Source: Cacajao melanocephalus (Eukaryota > Chordata > Mammalia > Primates > Pitheciidae). Taken from it: 64,000 nt of DNA. The stretch is taken from contig CAUYLG010013673.1 of assembly GCA_963573385.1 (NCBI GenBank), positions 1 through 64,000 of the forward strand. Reading direction: 5' to 3'. Made by a program: the position numbers and the translations under genes. A model generated the notes under the pieces. It was given only the letters and a program-made list of their open reading frames with translations, was not told where the DNA came from and searched no databases. This document shows, piece after piece, positions 55,301 to 64,000 of this stretch. Positions within the stretch are counted from its first letter, which is position 1. Every line of letters starts with the position of its first letter.

Positions 55301-57360
55301 TTATATTTTATAACAAAAAATGAATATAAAAAGATACTGGACCTTAATTATATTCTTAGAAAGACTTTCAACCAAGATAATTTTCATCTAAAAAGGAGTA
55401 TCTATTTTAAAACACTCCTTAATTTTTTGCATATTTATTTATATTGCAAAGTATGAAAACCAGAAAATGAGGTGATGTTGTAGATTGAAAGACCATGACT
55501 ATTTGCCAATAAAAAAATTTATAAACAACAACACGTTGAGGTGACTACAAATTGGCAAGCCCAATTTCTATAAGGCCTGCTTGAAAATCAATCTCCTTAT
55601 TTTACAAACCTTAGATATCATCTAATGATATGTGTCCATATTTGACCGACCGAAGAATGATGAATATAGGAATAAGTATTATTATAAGCTTCAGGTCAAA
55701 AGAAACAAATGACACACAAATAAAAAAAGATAATCATCTATGAAAGCCAGAACATAACACACAATGTTATATTTTATGGCTAAATAATATGCTTAGATAG
55801 AAATTCTCTGACAGGTGACACAAATTCTAGATTCCTCCAAGTCATCATGAGAATGGAGGAAATACTTTTCTCTCTCCTTCCCTATTCCTTTTCCCATTTT
55901 GTGTCTCAAAATATTTTCTAAACAAATCTAGATTCTCTCTATAACGTCCTTTCTCCTTTGCATGAAATGATGTAGGGTTGGATTGGTAATTCTACTACAG
56001 ACTTCAAATAATAACAGAGAAGACTTTCTGTGGCACACTTACATAAAAGTTTTAGTATTTGGTAATACTGCTCATGTAAGGGTTACTTACGTGTTACTTA
56101 TTCCTATAACCATCATTCTTCTGTTGGTTAAGTGTTATCCTCTCACTCTAAATAAATTTATTATTTAGCTGCATTGAATCTTTGTATTTTATATTTGTTT
56201 CCTTAGTACTAAATGTGATTTACTTGACCATGAAACTACTACTAGGAAATCCTAGAATGAAAACAGATCTGTTTGTTACCCACTTGAACTGAGTGGGTAG
56301 ACTGAGTTATAGCTATACCAGCTGAGTGGTTAAAATAACTTGGAGCAAGACAGACATTAAAAATTAATTTTCCTTGAGAAGTTATAGCTGAGTGTGGAGA
56401 TAGACACATGTGTGTATTTCCTCTCTCCCTCCCAATCATTATTCCCCTTCTCCAAGCTGTATAGCTATATAGATACATACTGTGCTAATTTTTTTGGAGG
56501 GGAAATTGGGAACTGTTAAAAAATCATTTTAAAGTTGGGCATTTTCTGAAGTCTAATTGGGTCAATCCCACTTTTAGTTTTGCACTTATCATCACTGAAA
56601 ATAGCTATGTATATTATTCACACACAGCCAAACATATGTATCATGTGTACATATGTATAAGGGGAAAAAACCTTTTTTTGGTAATGAGGCCAAATGTCTT
56701 TTTAAAAAAATACTATGTGTTGAAGGAGGTATGAACCTGAACAATGTTGTTTAAGTTCTCTAGGACTTTGAGGGTAAACATAATTGGGATTAAAATACTG
56801 ATGTGCTCACATTTAGTAGACAGATGAGAATAATTCATTGGGAGCCATTCTAGTCTCACTGGTAATCACATAATCGAACAGGATTTTTAGAGAATATCTG
56901 AAGCTATTGTTGTCTGTTGTGCAATTACATAATTAGGATCTTTGTAATAAAATCTTTCCTAAATGTATGTGGGTTAGTACGAAGTAAATGTAGGGCCAGT
57001 GTTAAATTTTTACTTTTAATAGTTGTATAACAACTTAAAACTGTTAAACATTATTTCCCCACATAACTACACATACTTAACAGGAAAATAATTGGATTAC
57101 TCAAAAACTAAGCAAAAACAAAAAAATCCCCCTACATATATTTAACTTTCCAAAATGCTGATGAAAACTGCTTTCTTTATGAACATTAATTCATGTCCAA
57201 TCTCCTCTAGAGTGTTTACTTCTGGGAACTCCGGGGTTGTATATTTCTTTGGTGTTGGCTTCACTCACTTTTAAATTACTGATCTATTTTTTTATATTCA
57301 CGTGGCAACCTATCAATAGCAGTCAAAGGGCGCTCTTTCTGGTCTTTCTGCTTTAATAAC
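52376..57360. other. AT-rich unique stretch of ~5 kb without recognisable transposons
   Basis: No Alu, L1, LTR, MIR or DNA-element signature seen. Strongly AT-rich between 53.4 and 57.2 kb, with many TTTAAA/AATTA strings and an 80-bp tandem duplication at 54.5 kb. Short open frames only. This is the composition of introns and gene deserts next to developmental genes, but no gene is visible. Confidence 0.5.
54548..54707. repeat. 80-bp tandem duplication, diverged
   Basis: Two units at an 80-bp offset. 'TTTTTAAATTCTAAAAA' and 'ATCCAATTG(T/C)TTTAAAAGA' each occur twice (ATCCAAT at 54584 and 54664). The copies differ at many positions, so the duplication is old. Confidence 0.8.
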
Positions 57361-58120
57361 GCTGCGCCCCCAGAACATTTCGGTACTCCTCTTTACCGGG
57401 AAACAAACGTGGCCTGGCGAAGTTGAAGCCAACAACGTGGCGGGAAGCGAGGAAGTAACAGCAATTCCTTAATCTTTATCATTATTGTTGTTTTAGAGTC
57501 TTTGCGCGGCGTTTTCCGCCGGGTTCCCGCTCCAGAAGGCCCGTGAGGGGCCCCTCGCCCGCGGCGCGCCGCAGACACACACTCGGGAAGCACAAAGGCG
57601 CAGGGAACCTGGGCAGCCCCCGAAACGGGTACACCCTCGCCGCTCTCCGGCTCCAAGCGGCCGCACGAAGACCCGACTCCCACCGCCACCCACGCACCCA
57701 CCCACGCTCGCGAGGGGCGCCGCGCGGCGCAGGCCGCCACACCCACTCGGGCCCGCTCCCGCCTCCCCGGCCCCAGACGCCCTGATGAATATGCATCGCG
57801 GCGCGCCCGCCCCCGGCTCCTCCTTTCGGTTTCCTTCCCGCCGCCAGGCGGAAGCGAAGAGCCGCGCTTCCCGCGCGCCCAGGCCGGCCGGGGTGGGGTG
57901 GGGCGGAGCGGGACACGAGCTGGAGAAAGAGAAAGCCAGGGAGGCGGCTGCAGGCGGAGCGCGGGCCGGGCGCGGAAGGGTGCGCTGCCGGGTGGCGGTT
58001 CCGGGGCAGCCCCGCCGCGGGCCAGGCCAATCCGAGGGCAGGGAAGGGGCGAGCGCGCGACCCCGGAGCCGTGCCGGCTGCATCTGACCGGCGCAGCCCC
58101 CACTCCTGGAGCAGCCCCGC
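57361..58120. promoter_or_regulatory. CpG island, candidate promoter
   Basis: An abrupt change from AT-rich DNA to about 700 bp of dense CpG. It contains a GC box (GGGCGG at 57901-57906), a CCAAT box (58027-58031), a POU-type octamer (57785-57796) and no TATA box, the usual make-up of a CpG-island promoter. Sequence to the right (58.1-58.6 kb) has the texture of an untranslated exon. A 265-aa minus frame (57393-58190) crosses the island but starts in the CA repeat and is Arg/Pro/Gly/Ala-rich, as chance frames in CpG islands are. Direction of transcription cannot be settled from sequence; both are possible. Confidence 0.75.
57785..57796. promoter_or_regulatory. POU/octamer-type motif ATGAATATGCAT
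   Basis: Two POU half-sites (ATGAAT and ATGCAT-like) in an imperfect palindrome GATGAATATGCATC, inside an otherwise GC-rich island. POU-domain factors bind such composite sites. Single-motif evidence only. Confidence 0.45.
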
Positions 58121-58143
58121 TAAAACAACAATAAAACCCACCA

Positions 58144-58190
58144 AACACACACACACATGCACACAAGCACACGCGCACGCACACACACAC
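58144..58190. repeat. CA-rich tract, interrupted (CA)n with ACGCACGC
   Basis: ACACACACATGCACACAAGC and ACGCGCACGCACACACACAC mark the right border of the CpG island. CpG-containing interruptions show that it is an imperfect array. Confidence 0.9.
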
Positions 58191-61100
58191 CCTCCTGGAC
58201 AGCGTTCAAGTCGACCACGGGAAACCGCCTTCTACAAGGGAGAGGAAAGAAAGCTGGAAATCCAGACAGACTGAAGGGCTGCCTGCTTTTAGACTTGACT
58301 TTGACCGCCTTTTCTTCTCTGGCCAAGAATTGAGGCAGTGCAGAAATTACAATTAAAAAATATATAAGACTACTCTGGATTGCTTTTTTTTTTCTTTTTT
58401 AACTAAACACAAAAAGCGACACCAAAGCCACCCCTGAGAAAATCCACAAATCTGTACCTGAGACACGTCAAGTCAGCGGCCCAGGGTTCTGTTACAGACT
58501 CAAGATCTCTTTTATTTAATGCAATACAGTGCGATGGTATGTGGCTTTGAAATGATGGGTTTTGTTTGCTTCTTTTTATTCGTTCCTTGCACCCCCTCCT
58601 ACCCCTGGCACAGTTTTTCTTTTCCTGTTTGTGGATTGTAAAGTGGCTGTTTTATCCCTTTCCTAAATGTCATTTCTGCTTTACACGTTGAAGTATAGTG
58701 TTGCATATGCAGAACTAATGCAAATATGTATGTATTATTATTATTTAGCGTTGGCAACTTTAGTACATGTGACATACTTTTATGGCGGGAATCAGTGACT
58801 AACACTGAGTCCAAACTGTACAGAACGTAGCATTTTTTCTTTTTTCTGCTTTAACTCCCTACTTTATCCCCCTCTCCCCTCAGTGGTGGGAAAAAATTGC
58901 TGTTCAAATGATACTTTAGTTCTACCTTGTAGGCCATTCTCTCCTCTTGAAGCATTCTTTTCTCCATTTTAATTCACAGATATTCTCATTTGAAAATACA
59001 TTTTTAAGTAAAAGTATTATTTAACACTGATTGGTGTGTTGGCGTTTTTAAAGTCAGCATTCATTCTAAAGTTTAGTCCCACCCCCCCATCCCCTCATCC
59101 CTGAAGTTGTGGCCACATATTGTTAGCCTTTCTTCCGCACCCCCACCAACTTTTAAAAACAGATGATGGATTTCTTCCCCCCTCCCCACCCCGCTATTTT
59201 TGCTGCAGATTTCTTTCCTCTGCCTAAGTCTGTGTGTGTCTCTGTCTCTCTTTCCCCTTGTCCTCTTTTCGCCAATGCGTCTGGGACACATTTTAACGCA
59301 CAATATCCCATCCATTAAGTTGTGGTTGAATGTGAAGTGTGTGAGGACTTGGCAGCTTTCAGGTTGAAGGGGGTGGGGAAGCCAGTTTCGACTTTGACAC
59401 AAGATGCTGAAGTGGCGTGATCAGAATTATTATTAGGGCTGTGAACATGGCCATCTTCTGCTTGGGTTGGAAGAACTGCCATTGAACTTGAGATGGGACA
59501 GACAAGATCTCCAAGTTTTTTTCCACCCCAAGTACAGTAGCTGGCAGGGAAAAGGCGCCAAAATACACAAGATTAACTCTGACTTTCTTTGAACGGATCT
59601 CATAGCATCATCCTTGTAACTTTAACTTCCAATAGGCGGGAAAAAGTTAACTTTTGAACCCACACTTGAACAGACATTTAAATCAGCCCGAAAATGGAAT
59701 AAGTCCAGAAAGTCACACACGCATGCTTATGTGGTTAGAAAAGAATGCACGTGTAAATAAGCAGGGTGGATGTGTGTATATGACTGAGGAGTTCAAGATT
59801 TAATCAAAATCAGAATTAGTGTGACTTTCCAGTGCATTTACTATATGAAGAAAAGCATTGTGAGGCAAAGAAACTGACCTTTTAAGCATCCTAAGTAAAA
59901 ACTGCAAAGAGTTTTATGAAACACAAAACGTTGTGGTTTCCAGTTTCGCATTTGAGGTTTGATGCTTTCATTTAATGGTATGAGAGATGGAGAAAGCTCT
60001 AGTGCTGAAAAGTCCCTATTAAATCATACGTGGGGAAAGGTCAAGCGCTCCAACTCGCTGATACAATATACTACAGATTCCTGCCTAAGTGATGAGGAGC
60101 ACAGGAAAAAGTACTTGGGCAATAAAATTATTAGAACGGTAATTATCGTTGGTGGTTGGGACTGCATTCTTGTGCACTGGGAAAACGTTTTTACTGGCCC
60201 TGATGAATTTGAAAGCCAAGTATTGTTGAAAGCTGTTTTAATAGTAAATTGATTAGCTGAGTGTTCCATACAATAAATGGTGACAGTTTCATTGTTTGAG
60301 GTCCCAAATAAATTTTTATTCTTTAGCAGACATGGGCATCCATTTAATTTTAATATGGTCAGATTGAACAGCAGCATAATTTTGAGTGAATGTGATGTCA
60401 TTAACATCTGTAACTTTGTTTTTGGACTTTTTGATATTACACAATTTGACAATATTATTGCTTTGAAACTTACTGGCTTGTGTAGTCAAAATTTCCTAAG
60501 GGATAAAGTTTGCTGAACATATATTTTGTTTAGGCCCAATTGTTTGTGTTTTCTTTGTAATTCTGTAATTGTTTCTTTAAATTTCAATTTGACAGTTAAA
60601 ATGCACAATTCTGTTATTATGCATTGTTTTGATTTTGAAATTCTGTTGTTATTGTTATGCAGTTTTCAAAGAAGAAATGAGAGAAAGAGGTGCAGAAAGT
60701 TTGAGTTGCTCTGTCATGCACTTTTTATGCTTAACACAGAATGTAAAGACTACTTAGCCATTTTGGACAGAGCTTTCTATACCTGTCTTAAAAACCCATC
60801 TGTTTTCATATGTTACAAAGCATGTGTATATGGGTAACAGAAGCCAGTTTACATGTAGAAATAAAATGATCTTATAGTTTTACTTTATAGGTTAGCTATT
60901 TTGAAAAACAGCAATAACTGCAACTCTCTCAATATCAGCAGACAAGAGAAACTGTGTGAGAGAGTATATGTAACCTTTGTAACATTGTGGATGAAGCAAG
61001 GCGACTATTACCTCTATTTTCAAAGTTTAAAATACATCATGCAAAAGTTACAGGGCGACTGCTGACTTTGTAATCTGTGGAGCAAGTGTCTTCCAAAGTT

Positions 61101-61440
61101 GGGAATCTCTGTTGAGAAGCAAAAACCGGCTAATCTTAATGGAATAAACTGGCCCAGTTGGTGTTGAGATCAGAGCTGTATTACAGATTGTAAATATGCT
61201 CGAAATGTAGACACACTTAGTGGGATTTTTTATTTTTTTTAAAACGGTATAGTACAGGCATTTCAGCAGCAACGTTATTAACAGTGTCATTTTCCTCATT
61301 TACTTTTGTCCTCAGGGGACACCAAACAGCTCCCAGAGGAGGGGAAAAAGGTCCAAGGTTATTTATTCATTTCAGTGAGAGGCAAAGGGCTAGCAATGGG
61401 GGTGGGGAAACTAACCAGTTGTGAATTCTCTGGTGGGGGA
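58191..61440. other. Unique, mRNA-like stretch without transposons
   Basis: About 3.2 kb with no recognised interspersed repeat, increasingly T-rich from 60.2 kb. It has AATAAA-type signals (for example 60860-60865) and an acceptor-like sequence at 60.66 kb. The 97-aa plus frame at 59959-60252 and the 142-aa minus frame at 60024-60452 overlap antisense and neither resembles a known protein. Could be UTR, lncRNA exon or conserved regulatory DNA. Confidence 0.4.
60630..60662 (+). other. Candidate 3' splice-site sequence
   Basis: A T-rich tract ending TTGTTATGCAG and followed by TTTTCAAAG. With AATAAA at 60860-60865 it would define a short terminal exon. The tract contains several G and A bases, so strength is moderate. 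Confidence 0.22.
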
Positions 61441-61459
61441 AAAATTACTACCTTAATTT

Positions 61460-61560
61460 GACAGTAGTAGTTTAAGGGCTGGATATGATTTTTGTTTAGG
61501 AGTAGTGGACAGTAGTAATAGTACTCAGTACTAGTTTAAGAGCTGGGTATGATTTTGCAA
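61460..61560. repeat. 64-bp tandem duplication, diverged
   Basis: 'TAGTTTAAGGGCTGGATATG' near 61469 and 'TAGTTTAAGAGCTGGGTATG' near 61533 are copies at a 64-bp offset, together with repeated ACAGTAGTA strings. Confidence 0.75.
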
Positions 61561-61874
61561 TTCTCATCAAGTGCAGGTACTTTCAATACTTGTTGGTTGT
61601 TTATATATGCATTTATGAGTGGATTTTTGGTGTTCCTTCTTGTGGATATAAATTTGTGTTTTCCAGACTACACAGGTGTGATTTTTGTGGTTCATTTGGA
61701 AGAAGGAAAGATCCCTGGGCATGGTGCAGTAGATACTTGCAGTTTTGCAGGCCTGCTTTCTGGGGTCAGGAGGTCATCTGCCTCTTTTGTATTTAGTTTT
61801 TAAATATTGATATTGGTGATGCAGCTAGGGCATGTGGAATTGGTGAACCTTCTTGCAAATCACATGCAAGAGCT

Positions 61875-61894
61875 AAAAAAAAAAAAAAAAAAAA
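61875..61894. repeat. A19-20 homopolymer
   Basis: A long pure A run without any Alu or L1 sequence upstream of it, so it is not an evident retroposon tail. Confidence 0.85.
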
Positions 61895-63880
61895 GTCATA
61901 TTGTGTATTGGAAATGACAGCTTTGTTAAGCTCCAAGAAATCTTTCCTGAAACTGCCCAGGATTTGCGACCTGTCGCTGCAGTTTCTTTAGAAAGGAAAA
62001 GGTTAAAAGAAAAACAATATTAGATACTTGAGATGTCAGGCTTCTCTCTGGACGTCTGTAGTGACTCAAATGTGGTAGCACTGCTTATTTCAAATATACC
62101 ACTGGGTTTTGAAAAATCCAGTGAAGTGAAGCACTGGCATTCTATTTAGAAATCAATAAACTTTCTGTTAGTTAGAAAACTTTTTTTCCCTATAAGGTAG
62201 CCAGGAATAGGTGATCTAGGGAGGAGATCTTTAGGAATACTGAAATATCAGAGTTTCCTCTTGCTGAGAGAATCATTCACTTCTTTCTACCTCATCAGCC
62301 AGGTTTTGGGGTAAATGAAAGTGGCCTGTCACACCAGTGCTTTTAACCCTTTCAATGTGGGAGGGAGAGATGAAGAATTTAGGAGTGGTAAGTACCAACG
62401 TTTAAGAAGTGTCTGGCCCATTTTGATATTATCAGAAGCTTTTCAGAGATATTTTAAAACCGCTCTTAATGCCATGACACAGATGTGCTGGAAAAAAGGC
62501 AAAGTGAATACAGTGCATGCACTTTCTCAGTTCCTCCTTCTACCTGGGATTTAAAAGATTGAGATTTTCAAACCAAAGGTGTTGGACGAGTGTTGTGCTA
62601 AGAGAAGCTAGGCGTCCCATGCACCGAAATCCACCAGCCCCTTATTCCAAACGACTCCCTAGAGTTCTTCCTGGGAAGGCCTGCAATGACCTTGACACTG
62701 GCTGAACAAGAAACAGTGTTTTTGGGGGTGTCAGCCATTCTCCACCGTGGCTGCAAGGCCTGAGAAGATAGCCAAAGCCACAGAAACTGAGCACCCCCAT
62801 AAACCTTGCCTTTCAGGAAGACTGTTGCTCACTCTTCACTCCTTTTTGGTTTTCCTCACCTCACCATTACTCCTGTCTCATTTTCCTTTTTCTGGGAAAC
62901 AAATCAAACCCAAAAACTATCAAGCATCCTCCATGGTCATCAAAGTGCAACCAGCCATAAGCACCCTCAAACGTGGGGGATTTGAAAGAGATTTGAACCC
63001 CTAAGTGATGGGCCTGGGAGGCCCCAGACATCTTCACTTCTCTGGGGTCTTACCTGGGTCTGACGCTGCTTCCTCGCCCCTGGAGCTGCTGCAGCTTTTG
63101 TGGGCTCTTCTGTGTAATGCTTGTCAATTTTTCGTTTTTCTTTTTTAAGCTTGTGAAAAACTTTTGGATGCAACCTAGTTTTGGTGGCAGAAGGAAATGG
63201 TTTCTGTTGGGAAGGGAAACTATAAAGGGAGGAGAGGTAGCGATGTCGGGAGACACTAGCCCAGGGCTCAGCACTGGGCCTCTTTTTGCCAGGGGACAAC
63301 GGCTGGTTCTGGGCTCTCAGGCTGAAAGGAGCGCTCTCTGGGTGCCAGGATTTCACTGGGGGTGGTGTGGTGAGGAGGGAGGGAAGAAGGGAGGGAGGGA
63401 GAGGAGAGATGGGCGCTGGATTTTTAAAGAGACCCCGAAATAATGGCTTCTATGAGAGTCCGGGCATTCAAAGAGGTGTGTTCAAGGACATGAGTGCATT
63501 CCTGCCAAGGGGAATGTCTTTTATGGTAAATTAACTCCAGTTAAATTGAATATTTGTTCAAAGGGAAACTCCAGTAGTTAAAGCTGGTATTATCAGTAGA
63601 GCGTCCCCGCCCCCTCCCCTCAGAATCTGGTGAGGGTGAGAAAAGGGATGCAGTGTAATGTGCAATACAAAGTGATGCTTTCGCGGCGGTGGTTTTTGTG
63701 TGTGTGTTTTAATCTAAGATGAGGTTGCCTAAAATTTCTGACAGAGATGAGTATTTACTTGGATGAACCCTGATTGTCACCTCATTTCTTTCATCCATGA
63801 AGACTGTCAACTTTATCCAAGCTTTTCAAAAAGAAGAAATGACTCGCACAAAGGAAATTAACGTTGTCAGAACGCTGACT
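61895..63880. other. Unique stretch without transposons, right flank
   Basis: No interspersed repeat seen. Contains a GTAAGT donor-like sequence on plus (GTGGTAAGTACC at 62387), a minus-strand open frame with a strong donor at 63.05 kb, GGGA-rich DNA at 63376-63412, and a GC box (CCCCGCCCC at 63605-63613). Confidence 0.4.
63048..63056 (-). other. Strong minus-strand 5' splice-site sequence (CAG|GTAAGA)
   Basis: Read on the minus strand, CAG at 63056-63054 is followed by GTAAGA, a near-ideal donor. The adjacent upstream sequence is an open minus frame (63356 down to 62967) that stays open across the junction in phase 0, with a Lys/Arg-rich segment (KLKKEKRKIDKHY) and an Ala/Arg/Gln-rich end. 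An acceptor-like TCCTTTCAG|CC lies at about 63323. No protein family recognised. Confidence 0.4.
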
Positions 63881-64000
63881 CGAAGTTTTGCCGGGGCAGG
63901 GGCGCGGGCCGTAGGGAGGTCGCTCCCAGAGCGTGTGGCCGAAGGGGTTAACTCGCAGGGGTCCGCGCGATTTCCCCGACTTTACCTGTCTCCCCAACCC
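63881..64000. promoter_or_regulatory. Edge of a CpG-rich segment running out of the window
   Basis: CpG density rises sharply in the last 120 bases (GCCGGGGCAGGGGCGCGGGC, GTCCGCGCGA). A minus-strand donor-like CAG|GTAAAG sits at 63988-63981, which would suit a first exon starting beyond the window's right end and transcribed leftward. Confidence 0.5.

Noticed and set aside
57393..58190. Overlapping minus-strand open frames of 265, 234 and 196 codons across the CpG island
   Set aside because: They start in the CA repeat or inside the island, are Arg/Pro/Gly/Ala-rich and overlap in several frames. Stop codons are rare in GC-rich DNA, so chance explains them; no domain recognised.
61875..61894. 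A20 run as the tail of an unrecognised retroposon
   Set aside because: The upstream sequence matches no SINE, LINE or retrocopy I know, and I saw no target-site duplication.

Overview
This window is primate, almost certainly human, nuclear DNA. It carries about eleven Alu-family copies, several with poly-A tails and intact target-site duplications. It also has a primate-age L1 3' end, older L1M, MIR and L2 relics, MaLR (MLT1) LTRs, hAT MITEs (MER5A and relatives), and CpG islands separated by AT-rich DNA. There is no operon-like gene packing, no rRNA or tRNA gene, no CRISPR array, and no intact protein-coding gene that I can recognise. The only recognisable gene-derived sequence is a processed pseudogene of ribosomal protein L21 (RPL21) on the minus strand at about 46.76-47.36 kb. 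Most short open frames are Alu translations or chance frames in GC-rich DNA.

Layout. 0-26 kb: repeat-rich, intergenic-like or intronic DNA with nine Alu-family copies, MLT1 LTRs, L1 and L2 ends, MIRs, a (CA)n microsatellite and a 142-bp tandem duplication inside a MIR. 26-38 kb: no transposable element that I recognise; it contains a near-consensus CTCF site (27.34 kb), a broad cluster of CpG-rich segments (about 30.8-35.1 kb), a ladder of three CACGTG E-boxes (34.81 kb) and several good-looking 3' splice-site sequences. 38-52.4 kb: repeats return (MIR, MER5A, polypurine tract, L1M relics, the RPL21 pseudogene nested in an L1M, two more Alus). 52.4-64 kb: a second stretch without recognisable transposons, first AT-rich, then a compact CpG island (57.36-58.12 kb) with GC box, CCAAT box and POU-type octamer, then mRNA-like non-repetitive sequence, and finally a rising CpG-rich edge at 63.9 kb. 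Strong minus-strand splice-donor sequences lie at 63.05 and 63.98 kb.

Interpretation. CpG islands inside transposon-poor stretches, flanked by AT-rich non-repetitive DNA, are typical of loci around developmental transcription-factor genes. I could not name the locus from sequence alone, and I found no conserved coding exon. The most plausible working model is two or three promoter or regulatory hubs (31-35 kb, 57.4-58.1 kb, beyond 63.9 kb) producing non-coding or mostly non-coding transcripts or 5' exons. Repeat subfamily names come from memory of consensus sequences and were not checked by computation.
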